DNA of 64,000 nucleotides, taken from positions 992,001-1,056,000 of the forward strand of contig JAUIRK010000925.1 in assembly GCA_030549495.1 (NCBI GenBank), given 5' to 3'. The DNA comes from Nectonema munidae (Eukaryota; Nematomorpha; Nectonematoida; Nectonematidae). Below the pieces are notes generated by a model that was not told the origin of the DNA, searched no databases, and saw nothing but the letters and a program-made list of their open reading frames with translations. The position numbers and the translations under genes are program-made. How positions within the stretch are numbered: position 1 is the first letter of the stretch; the number at the start of each line of letters is the position of its first letter. Positions 1-12,100 of this stretch are shown here, one piece after another.

Positions 1-965
1 AGCATATATGATGAGATTAATGAAACGTAAAAAGAGATGAGAAATGTTATCATACTAAAATTAGAATTATTCTTTTCCATATTTTTAGCTTTATTTTGAG
101 TCCTTTTCAGAATTGGACCCTAAACATTTGTCTTATTTGTTTACTTGCTAAATCAGCCGTTGAAGAGAGTAACTAAATTTCCCTATTAACCAACTAATCA
201 ATGCAGTAATCTATCGAACTTACCCTTTAATTTCAGAACAATGAATCCTAATTTTATTATAATTGATATGACCAGCTCTAGTTCCTACATTAATTGTTTA
301 CCAAGAAAAATAATTCGAACAAAATATTTAGCCTAAAAGATGACAAGTGTATTCTTATGGATGGAATAATCATTACTGGAAAACGATGATTCTCTTTTAA
401 AATCCAAACAAGGATACTTTTTATCATTACAATCGTATTTCTTTCCTTCATAAGAAACAATATACTGTTTGATCATTTTGGGTATCAAAAATGCTGATGT
501 TATATGTTTTACAAAATGTGTTAATTAAATACAGTTTTTGTATATAGGTGCAACCCATGGTAAGCGAAGAAATAAATGTATACTTATTTACAAACTTGGC
601 TAAATCTTTAAAGATTATTATCATTTATTTGAAATATGCATTAAATTTTTGAGAAACTTTTTAAACTCTATAAAACTTTGTAGATAAGCACTCGGTAAAC
701 GTAGCCTAATTTATGATATTTGATGAAGAGTATTAAGCTTCAAGTTATATTCATATAAGTTTCACGCATAACTTCAATATCATTCACACATAACATACAA
801 ACACCCTCAAAAACATTTACAGACTTCAAATTTGGGATAAATTAATAAACACTTCAGCTCTACTCTAACTTAGCTATCAGGTTTCGATGATATCGGTCCG
901 TTTTCTTGTCTTCATCGTTGCATTGCTTGCTTGCGTCGCTAGGAACAAAGGATTATAGCATGGTG
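1..965. other. AT-rich flank, no gene seen
   Basis: I see no coding signal, RNA gene or recognisable repeat here. The sequence is strongly AT-rich with stops in all frames. Confidence 0.6.
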
Positions 966-1352
966 TTAATTAAATTTGTGCAAAGAGGTGCGATATAAAA
1001 GTTGAAGGTGTGCTTCGTGCAAAACGAGTAATGATTGGTTGAAAAGCTTCCAATCAATCATGGTAGATGCTTTACTTTGCAAATCTTGCATGATACTTTC
1101 AAACTGTTTGGCCATAGACCACTTTTTGGCGTAGCGATTTGCGTAACTCCCATTCAAGTACTCTCCCTCTTCTTGCAACCGTTTGGCATTGATGTAATGA
1201 CAAATACGCTCTTTTTCCCCTTCACTCATGAATTTCATGCTGTCCCTTCGCAAGCACTCCTTCAATCTGTCTCGATCCATCAAAGACTCATTCGCGTCAG
1301 AATGTACTAATTCGCTTTGAGAGAAGTGAGGCGAATCTAGACGCGCTTTCAC
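966..1352 (-). CDS. Small unrecognised ORF, possibly a terminal exon
   Basis: An open frame of about 128 codons that I do not recognise. It is rich in charged and helix-forming residues, with no signal peptide or membrane segment. The first in-frame ATG is near residue 25 (Met-Asp-Arg-Asp-Arg-Leu); the frame upstream of it has no ATG and begins right after a stop. It is therefore either a protein of about 104 residues starting at that Met, or a last exon entered through the AG near 1365 (a weak acceptor). Its base composition is less AT-biased than the flanks, which favours real coding. It lies about 1.5 kb downstream of the beat-like gene on the same strand, and no phase link to that gene is visible. 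The plus-strand ORF over the same bases (1035-1310) is treated as its shadow. Confidence 0.35.
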   Translation of the reverse strand: MKARLDSPHFSQSELVHSDANESLMDRDRLKECLRRDSMKFMSEGEKERICHYINAKRLQEEGEYLNGSYANRYAKKWSMAKQFESIMQDLQSKASTMIDWKLFNQSLLVLHEAHLQLLYRTSLHKFN

Positions 1353-2821
1353 TTTTATTCCATTTTCTTAATAAACGACACTTTGGTGTTTGCATTTCAT
1401 TCAAATTCAGAGTGCAAGCGTATCCCCACTACACACATGTTTACATACCAAAAAGTTTGCCTAAGTTATAGCAATTAATTAATCATTTTATAATGATATC
1501 CCAAAATAATAAATAAATCAAATTCAATCAATTTATTATTTAAATAGAACTTTTAATTGTCTGCAAGAACATTTGAATGGATTTAAGAAAATATCTAGAT
1601 TTGTGATATCAGTAGAATTTTTTTTTATTTCCCAAAGTGTTTGTTTCAAAACAATAATCTAAATTTTGGTTTGTTAATATTGTTTACTCTATAGCTCTAA
1701 TCATAAAGAGAGACAAAGAATATGTAAAAATATTAATTTTTAAACACTAAAACTAATTTTACTTTTAATTTTAATGTTTTATTTTAATGATCACCGATCC
1801 TTAATATTTTTAATGCAAATTAATTTTAATCGCTTAAAACTATTACGATTACCAAGAAAGCATCATGTTTTTTACTTGATTTAGAAAAACTCATTCGTAT
1901 TAATGTGAAGTGTATTTTAAATTATTGGGTAACATTTTTTACAGCAAAATATGAACAAGCTATGTGCTCGTATTGGAAAATATTAAATAGATAGAGTCGA
2001 CTCCATAGATGTTTCATGCTTCCTAAATAAGATACTCGCTTTCTCTCCAGATACACCAAAAATTTTATAGTTTATTATTATTTAATTATTTTAGTTTATT
2101 AAAAAATCTAAGAAAGAATATTTTTTGAGTATAACTTTATTCGGATTTAAGTTTTACATTTCTTTATCAAAGTGTTATTAGTAAACATATCGAGAAATTT
2201 CATTAAAATAGGAAATCAGATGCTATTAGTATTTGATCTGTTTTAATATAATACATAGAGAGTTCTGAAAAGATACAACGCCTGTTGAATTTGGTCTGTT
2301 GAATGTTCATCACCACGCCTGGCGACTCGAGAGTTGAAATCACGATCGGAAGAAAGTATGCAAGCACAATTACATATGATAGCATAACCGCTGTTTTTCC
2401 GCAGCGTTATCACTGTTTAATTAGGAAAGTGAATAAACTGCCAACAAAGATGTTAACAATTTTTTAACAGTTTTTTTAATTTTATTATTTTGAAATATTT
2501 TCTCGAAACTTTTTTAGCTGAAGTTTGAAACTAAAAGTTTTGTTCGAAGTATAAAAGTTGTCCTTAAATAAAAAAATTTCATTTACTCTAAGATTTATGA
2601 AAATCTAGTAGAGTGGAGGTCAATGCCCGACCTCTCTACCCATGAAGAATTCTCTACCCAGATTTTAGAGCTTATGGACAAAATTTCTTGTAAAATACTT
2701 TTAAATTTATAAACATCAAGGCAGAAGATTATTTAAAAAATGTTTGGGCAAGACTTGCTTTTCTTTCACCACACGTTAAAAAAATACTAAAAAGAAAATT
2801 GGTAGAGATCTTTTAACTGCA
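1353..2821. other. 3' flank of the beat-like gene, no gene seen
   Basis: AT-rich sequence between the small ORF and the beat-like stop codon. A minus-strand AATAAA (read as TTTATT around 2480) could serve as a distal poly(A) signal. The minus ORF at 2203-2385 has no recognisable content. Confidence 0.45.
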
Positions 2822-3113
2822 CTATTTGCGGAATGGCGGAGTTGTAGTGTTCAACCGATTAGAAAATCCTAAACAAGGCTCGGTGCGATCCTTCAAAGAT
2901 GCCAAGAATATTATGATGAAAGCTGTATAAATGTTACCCATAACGTTGATATTCGTTTGCCATGTCGTGTTGTAAAAGTCTTCGTAGTTGATAATGGAAG
3001 CCGTGCACTGGATTAACGTGTTTTTTGGGATGTCCGCGTTTTGTACCGTTAAAATGCGAGAGCTTTGAAAGAGGTCTTCGTCATTGGACTGTGTTTGCAA
3101 ACTGTTAACTAAT
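2822..3113 (-). CDS. beat: beat-like exon 6 (end of Ig2 and C terminus)
   Basis: The acceptor is AACGTTTTTAG. One base completes the split Thr codon (phase 2), then 96 codons to TAG at 2824-2822. Leu-Ile-Gln-Cys-Thr-Ala-Ser (Cys287) is the F strand of Ig2, and Tyr-Asn-Thr-Thr-Trp-Gln-Thr matches the Tyr-Trp-Lys-Thr region of known Beats. The C terminus has a hydrophobic stretch (Ile-Tyr-Thr-Ala-Phe-Ile-Ile-Ile-Phe-Leu-Ala-Ser-Leu, about residues 312-324) followed by about 23 mostly polar residues. It could be a short membrane anchor or a GPI-type signal; I cannot decide which. The ATG at 3127 in this frame lies in the intron. Confidence 0.85.
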
Positions 3114-6100
3114 CTAAAAACGTTCATTTATTTGTATTTATTACGTTATAAACTCAGACTCAAACTCAAATCTACAAGCATGGCTAAATCTATCCCTCCC
3201 GTGCTATCTCAGTATTGTAAGTAACTTTTTCAAAATTCCTATATAAAAATTAAATTTGTTTATATAGCTAAAAAATGTATGTAATATATAATTATACAAA
3301 TAATATTAATAATCAGACCTTTTAACCAGAACGATTCTGTTAAAATGATAGGTGAAATAAATTTTCACCGCTTTTTTTTCAAAAACTCTGTAATGTTTTA
3401 GCGAAGCCTCTAACAGTTTTATATAATAAGTCTTTAGTGGAGCGTAAACTACCTGAATCATGGAAATTAAGCTGCGTATCACCGGTTTTTAAAAAAGGTG
3501 AGAAAAAGCTCATTACTAATTATAGACCAATATCAGTCATTAATATAATTTTCAAAGTGCTTGAATCGATTATAAAGGACAAGGTTGTTGACCATCTTGA
3601 TAAAAACAATTTGATATCGCGGCAACAGCATGGCTTTCTTCCAAAAAAATCAACAATAACAAATCTAATTGAATTTTCTAATGAATTTTCCCTTGAAATG
3701 AATATCAGTAAAACTGTGAACATTATTTATTTGGACTTTCAGAAGGCTTTTGATACTGTCCCCCATGAAAGACTCTTGTTAAAGTTGAAATCTTATGGTA
3801 TAGGAGAAAACCTTATAGAATGGTTCAAGGACTATATTTTTAATAGAAAATTTATTGTTCGATTGAATGGATTATGCTCATCAACTTCAGAAATAATAAG
3901 TGGAATCCCTCAAGGTTCTGTATTGGGACCTGTATTTTTCTCTATGTTTATAAATGATATTTGTGATGATCTAAAATCAAATATAAAAATTTATGCTGAT
4001 GATATAAAATTATTCAAGGGTTCAAAGGGTGAAGGTACGAAGAATATACAGAATGATCTATACAAAATATATAGATGGAGTAAAGAATGGGATATGCAGT
4101 TGAATATAAATAAGTGCTATCACCTTCAAATTGGGAAAAAAGAGGATGCCAGTTTTTATATAGGCGGAACTAAGCTAAACCAAGTTGAAAAGCATAATGA
4201 TCTAGGATTAATCGTTGATTCAAAGTTTTGTTTCTCTGATCATGTATTGGACGTTGTCAAGAAAGCCTTCACTATTCTACACATCTTGAACAATACCTTC
4301 ATCTTATCTGAAATCGAAATTTCTCTGTATTTATACAAATCTTTAGTCAGACCTGTTCTGGAATACGCAAATGTAATTTTTGGAAGTTCATCAATTATCA
4401 ACATCAGAAAAATAGAAAAGGTTCAAAAAGTATTCACAAAGCACTTGAAAGGAATGCAAAATTTATGTTATATTGAAAGACTTCAAAAGATTGACCTGCC
4501 TTCTTTATATTATCGAAGCCTGAGAAATGAAATGATATCAATATTTAATATCGTAAAAGGAAATATGAAGATTGATGAGGAAGTTTTGCCTGAATATTCG
4601 AAGAGAATTTCCAGATCACACTTGCTGAAGTTTGCACCTGAATCCTTTCAAAGTAAGTATAGAAGCAGATACTTAATCCAAAGAGCATACAATCACTGGA
4701 ATGGCTTACCTAATGAAGTTGTTAACTCAATTAATTTGAAAAAAAACTCGATGAATTTTGGAAAGACAAAAGATTTGCCGTTCGTTGAAAAATACGCTAT
4801 ATTTGATGCAATTCTCATAGGCTGCTAGCCTCTTTAAATTGCTTAATAAACTTATGTTATGTTATGTTATGTTAAAAGCAAATCATTTATTTTAGCAAAT
4901 TCAACAGAATTATCTTCCTTAAACTCTTTAAACAAACTTTTTTCTGCTTTCTCATCATCATTTAACCCTCATTATCTTAATCCTAGTTTCAGAACATGGC
5001 ATAACTATTCTTTAACCATTTGACAAGGATGACGATGTGTAGTTAGACAGGAATACATATAATCATCAACTTTTTACAAAGAAGCTTTGCACAGCCAGTC
5101 ATCACATTTTTTTTGTTTATTGTGTGAATGTGAATATATACATTTATATATAAAAATGGATTTTTAAGGGATCTCAAGTTTCTAAAATCCTGTAACATCG
5201 TTTAATTTTGATAAGATAAGTTGAATATGATAATTTCAAAGTGTTGTTTATTTATTACTAAACCTACCAAATTAATGGGCGCTAAACCTGTTTTTCAAAA
5301 ATAGATGGCGTATAATAAATTATATATATATATAAGTATTAAAGTTTTAAATAACTTTCGTTGAATTGTGTTGACGTATTTAAATGAGGTAAGAACATAG
5401 TTATTGGGCAATAGATTTTTTTGCATTTAAGTTTAATATTATTGCTAGTATTTTGTTAAATAAAAGATTTATTAAACGTTTTCAATTTTTTAAAAATGTA
5501 TATCTTTTTAGTATTGCTAGCCAAATAGTAATTGAAGTAACTAGTTAACGAATTCATATCCTGAAATAATTGATATGAAAAGTTCGCGCGGTGTGAGCAT
5601 GAGAACTCATTGGAGCACGTGTACGAAGGAAAGTAAGAATGTTACGTCGAAAGCTTGACCACTTCTTTCCCATTCATTTGCCATTTGATGTTGATTGGCT
5701 CGCTGGAATTCGTTGTTTTGCAGATAAATTGATTAATCGCTGGATTCAGCTCCACTTTCTGCACTAAAGGGTTTTCTAACTGGTCTGGTAATTCTTAAAT
5801 ATTTTAGATCGTTTGATTTCTATGTCAAACAAACTGTAAAAGATTTAGATTCACAAGGTACGAGCTTCTTTCCCTTCTTCTTCACGGTCAAGATGTTTTT
5901 TAAAAACACAGATTATTACGCCATTTCTTGGTTCATTGGAAAAAGGTGTATCATCCGTGTAGACAAGTTGCATACTTCTTTCTTAAAACTATATAGCCCC
6001 TCAAAGGACTACTATATTGACAATATAAAAGCATTCCATTAAACGAGTTACTATTTCATTTTTAACGAATTCTGAGAAAAAACTTGACTTTTTTTGGAAA

Positions 6101-9100
6101 AAAACTTATTTTTACAAATTGGATCGACAATTTCACCCATTTTTATGTTGTAAAAAATGTAATGACCAAAAATTAAAGTACAAAAATGAAAAACGTGGAC
6201 AATATTGTATTAAAAAACTATTTTATATTCGAAGGATATTTTTAGTGAGAATTTTATCCTCAACCAAAATAGTAATTGTGATTTTCAATCATAAACGAAT
6301 TTTTTGATTTGAGTTTTTGAGGAAATTGTGTTTTTTCAAGAAATGGATTTCTTCCGAAATGTCAAACTTGATCGATAATTGCACACATTCGTACACTCTA
6401 TTTGCGAAAATTAAATTCTGAAGTGGAATGAGCATCGTAACAGAAAAAAATTAAAAATATATTTTATTTAAAATATGAAAGTATATTTATGAAAAAATTT
6501 TCTGGCATACATCACTAATTCTATTTGCATGTTGACATAATTTTTCACAGTAAGGGTAAAAACTTGGCGAAAATGGTCAATTTAGTTTGAAATATATTTT
6601 ACTTAAAATGTGAATAAAAGAATTTGGACAAAATTTTCAGACGAAACTAGTAAATCTGATTGACATTTTCACATCAAAATTACGAAAATTGAGTACAAAA
6701 ATGAAATGAGCATCGTGATCTAGTATAGAACATGTATTTTATTGAGAATATAAATAATATTCTAGAAAATAATTTAAAGTCGTTTTATCCACAAATATGA
6801 TTGACATTTTCCAAGTTTCGTATTACTGATAGGGTTAAGGGCATCTCAACATGCAAATTACTTTATATTTTGGAATAAAAAAGAAATATCTCAAATTTTC
6901 AGGATATGCTAAAGAAAGGAAGAAAAAAAGTTAGATGATGAATGATAATTGGGGAAAATTAAGGTGTTGATTAATTCCAATGGTGGGAAGAGAGACAACA
7001 AAGATAATAATAGAATGTTACAGTCATCATGTGCTGGAGCAATTGAAGTGTCACTTTTTTCCCTGGTGACTTAACTTTATAGAACCGGTGAAAATGGGAA
7101 ATATCTCGAGAAACTTGTAAAAAGTATCTTACTTATAACCTTCATGGAACTTTGTTCCGAGACTGTGGTACTTCCGATTACGGTACAAGTGTAGAATCCT
7201 TCATCTTCGAAAGTAATATTTATGAGTTTGAAAGAATCGTAGCTGCCATTTTCAAATTTGAGACGATTCGTGTACTCTTTTTTAACCTGAAATATTTAAA
7301 ACACCGCTAATTAATAAAATTTTCTAAAAAAAACTAAAAAAATCTAATATATAAATATTTAATATTTAACCATTTACAAAGACATTATGATAAAAAAAAT
7401 AAGAACGACAGAGCACAAAATGTTTATAATTGAAATCAAAGAAAGCATGACTTAAGCCTACCGTAAGCAAGGATTTTAAAAAAAGATGACAGCACTTTTT
7501 AAAAAAATAAAAATAAACACATTATATTTAAATATTAATAATAAAAAAGTGATTTTCACAGATCCTAGTACTTACGCTCAATGAAGCAAAGGATATTTTT
7601 TTATCTTAACTTTTCGAAGATTTTTCTATTTTAGAATAAAAAATTGTAGACAGAGATTATTATTCCCAACATCTCTGTTGATATTTGAAATGAAGATATT
7701 TTGAATATCATTCTTTCAAAAGATTCTTACATCAAGAAAATTTTAGAAGGGAAAAATTCCAACTTTGACCCCCTTTTTAGTTGTGTTAATCTCAAGAAAA
7801 AACGAAATCTGTCATCTTCACACTTTCATCAAATATTAGAAAAGGATTTAGAATTTATAAATTACCTTGACATGCAATTATCAAAAATTTATGGCAATAT
7901 TCTTATAAACCAATGTCGAATTTGCTGTAGCCTCGTTCACATTTCTTCTTAATGTATCAGAAAAGAGGAAATCTGTTTATTTTGTGCTGAAAAACTCACT
8001 TTGTGATATATTTAAATTAAATATCTTTTAATTAAAATATATTAAAATATATATTATTTTAGATATTTTTATTGTATCTAGGATTACAATGATCATTTAA
8101 CTAAGATGGGTAGGAAATCTGAAAATTTTAAATAGGTCAGAGTTATCAAAAATGGCACAGATGCGAATATGAGAATATGTGATTTAAATTTAATTTGGCT
8201 ATCTTTTTCTTTTTGTGTGAAAGCAAGAGTCCTTTAGATCAAGAAGGTGAAAAACTTTTTGTAATTGAACAATGAACACCACGAGTGATTTCATCAGAAA
8301 AAAAACTTTTGAACTGGGATTGGTTGACAAAAATTTGAGCTGTATATTTCTTCATATCACCTGATAAAAAATACAGGATACTCACAAAAAAGCCTAAGAT
8401 CATCAAGAAGAATCTTTAATCAGAATGCGTTAAGAGAGGAAAAAATCTGCTCAAAATAAATCCCTAAAAAGTTTTTTCAAACACATTGAAGAAAATAAAT
8501 TTTCAAGCTTAAATAAGTTTTAAATGAATTACATCCGATAAAGTGCGCTTGTGAAGAAGTTTTTTCTTTGTACATTGGTAGTTGCAATAAAAATTTTATA
8601 AAATTGTCTAGAGTATTTTTTGAGTATCACGCTGCTCTAACAATAGGAATCAGCACTGCATCCTGTGAGAGAAGTTTTTCGATCCTTAAAAGAGTTTTCG
8701 AGTTTTAGAACTATTTCAACGAAAAGTCAAGAAGGCTGAATGTTTGACATGTAAATTGTTTTATTACTCTAAAAATGATATATTGTTAATAAAATGACTT
8801 TCTTATTTAACTTTTGTTTTCAAAATTTTGGTTAGCGCGGGCTCTGAAAGGACCATTGTAGAATGAATAGCAAAATTACATACTGTAAAGTATACAAGAT
8901 ATGACGTAGAGACTACGAGCCGATAACGAATTTGCATATAAAACGATGAAGGTCCTATCGAGATACCTAATTTACTGACAAATGAAATATTTTGAGTGAA
9001 TTAAACACCTAAAGTTGGTTTATTAAATAAATTAAGAAAATAATTAGCAGAGAAATACTGCAAGTAGAATTTAGTTTGATGTTTATATATTTGACACTGA

Positions 9101-12100
9101 TTTACAGGTTTAACAGATTTTTTTGATAGGTTTTATTGATTTCATAAAAAATGACATCACCATTAAATTCTACATACTTGAAATAAAAAAATTTTATAAG
9201 AATAAAAATTTTGATTTTGACATTGACTATCGTATTTAAATTTTTTTTTGTCAGGTTGGACTGATTTTTATAAAAAAAAAAAGGAATATCAAAAGTTAAC
9301 ACAGCGTACTTGAAAATGGGTATATATGTGTAAAAAACTTTATATAATTTTTCGGATAAAATGTTTCTTTTTGAGATGAGCTGTCATATATAAATCAATT
9401 TTTTGACAGGTTTGATTCATTTTGATAAAAAAATGGACATCACCACTATTCAGCATACTTGGAATATATATATAACATTAAAAATATTTATAAAAACTTA
9501 TTAATATCTGAGAATATAATAAGAGCTCTTTACGCCCCCAGCACTTGAGCGGACAAATTTAACCCAGTACTAAAAGGGTTAACATACCTATTCATGTTAA
9601 AAATGGCATTATCAAATTAAAAATTAAAAACACTTTTTTATTTAAAAAAAAATAAATAAAGATTTATCAATCAAATAAATTTTTCATCATTTGTTTGATA
9701 AACCCTTAAATTTTTACTTTCTTTTAAATAAGAAAATTTGACTTCAAAGCTCACTAAATTTTGTTTCAGTTTGGAGGTACATTTATTGTATATATTTATT
9801 TCTCATTTCAAATTTATTTGTTCGTATTTTATTTGCTAATATTCTATGGCACTTGCAGTTAATGTGGTCTCGTGCGCAGGCTGTATACTGGATTATTATT
9901 CAGCAAATCCTTTGATGTGTTTTCCAAGTATATAATCACCCTCTTTCGATCTAGTGCATTTTATTTTTATTCTTTTGTTGTATTTTTAGCTGGAGTCGTT
10001 ATTTACTAAAATAATGCATCAAAAAATACTTGAACTTTTTATTAGCATTCTTTATTGATGCAGCCGCCATTTTTAAATGTAAGGTTGTCTTCTTTTTATG
10101 TATAAAAACTTGTAAAATAAAGACAAGATGTGAAATATGAATTTTGTAGACATCAAATTTTGTATACCAATGAAGAACGCTTAACCTTGGATATAGGAAT
10201 TTAAAGCTCTTACTTGAACTGATTGGGATTGAGGATCATATGCAATCATGGGAGTTCCCAAACTGATTGAGTTCTTTGTGAAGTACCATTCTATGGAAAC
10301 GATGAAGAAGAATTCATCCGGAAGAACGTATTTACACATAAATGATGCGTTTCCCCCCAAAACTGCCACTTTTGGCAAAGTCACTTGGAGCTGGAGATCT
10401 GGAACGGCCTTAACCAAGTTTCTGGCATCTGAAAAAATAGGAAATTTATCAACACACCCAGAAAGAACTACTTTTCCATCTAGGACAAATAGGCTATTTC
10501 TGCCTGCGGCTTAATTAAAAGGTTTCCAATACAAATATCAATTTAACTACTCGTGTATTAGTGTGTGAAACGGTTTTAAAAAATGCATAGATCGCTATAA
10601 CCTTTATATAGTTTAGTTAGAAAAGGCCAGTCAAAAAGAGAGGCAAAGGGCCTAAGCTCTCATCTCCCCCTCCTCCTCCCCTCCCCTAAAATTTTTTTGG
10701 CAAGCATGGAACTCCCTTGAAATACAATAGATGCACACAGTTTCTTATAGACTAAGACCAGCTACGCTAGAATAATAGAGTTTCTTTTTAAATTCCTTTT
10801 CTTATCTTCTTAGCCGTAAAAATGGAGGATATATAATAAAGAAGGACCAAACTGATGAAATTAACTCAGTGTACAAAAACAGATAAGAATGCTCAAATAA
10901 AAGAGTTTTTAGTATATAACTAAAAAATAATGTGTTTCAGAATGAAATATAATACGCAAAATTAGAATAATCAAGGCCGAATCAAACATCTTGAAATAAA
11001 AGAACAACTTGTTTCTTCTGGTATGAAAAAAAAACATGAGTGAAATGTTGACATTTGATTTTAAATAGAATTTTTACTTTGAGCCAATTTAGCGTTTCTT
11101 TTGTTTACAATAAACTTTTGCTTTGGAAAAAATGAAATTTTTTGTTTTTTATGGATATAAGCATTTTGTGTTTATACATATTTCTATTTGTGTTTCATTA
11201 ACTATACTTAGTTTTCCCTTCTCTAGGACATCGTGTATAATAGAATATGGCCAGTCGCATGCCTCCGCTTAGATTCGCTAAATCATTCAACTCGTAAAAT
11301 CTACTCTTTTCTAAATTGCAAAATTAGGATGATTAAGATAGGGCGTGGAATTTGTTTGGCGGATTTATTACATGAACCAATGAAAATAACTTAGTTCATT
11401 CGACATCAGGCTTTCAAGGCACAACAGTAGAGGTAGAAAATGAAGACGGAAAATAAAAGAAATTTTACATTAAAATTAGACTTTAGTAAAAGCTGCTTCA
11501 ATGTTTTATAAAAGGGCGTGCTTGTAAGAAGGCGAACATTTTTGGCGAAGCAATCGCTCCTTCTATTCACGAGTAAGAGAAAATGATTATGAAGATTTGA
11601 AAAATTACGAAATGCGATAACAACGAAGATGAGTGGGAAAAAAACGGAAAGGGGTGGGTGAGAGGTCTTGTTCCTTTTTTTAATCAGCATTTTGGCGCCT
11701 TTAGTCTTCCAACTTTGGCATTCTTGAGATGAAAAATTGGGCTTTCCAGTAAGAATTTTCAGAAATTTGAGTAACACGATGCAACGTGCAATAGTTGGAG
11801 TTAATTCTGAAAATAAAGAAAACACTTTTGAATTTTTTGAGTTGAGTGAAATGAATAAGAATGATCATAGCAAACGTTGTTAAAGAAAATAATAAATTCA
11901 GTCAACGAGTGAAAAATGGAAAGGTAAAACTGAGGTATATTAGTGTTAATAAAGTAGTAAAATTTATTAAATAAAATACCATCGTAAATTTCTCTCCATA
12001 TCGAAAGAAATCTGGAATAGTGGACAATCAAAACATATAACTAAGTACTTTTTTTTAGCAATATTACAAAATTATTGTATATAACGTTAATTCTTGAATA

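Noticed and set aside
1035-1310. 91-codon plus-strand ORF
   Set aside because: It is the shadow of the minus-strand ORF at 966-1352, which has the more protein-like composition.
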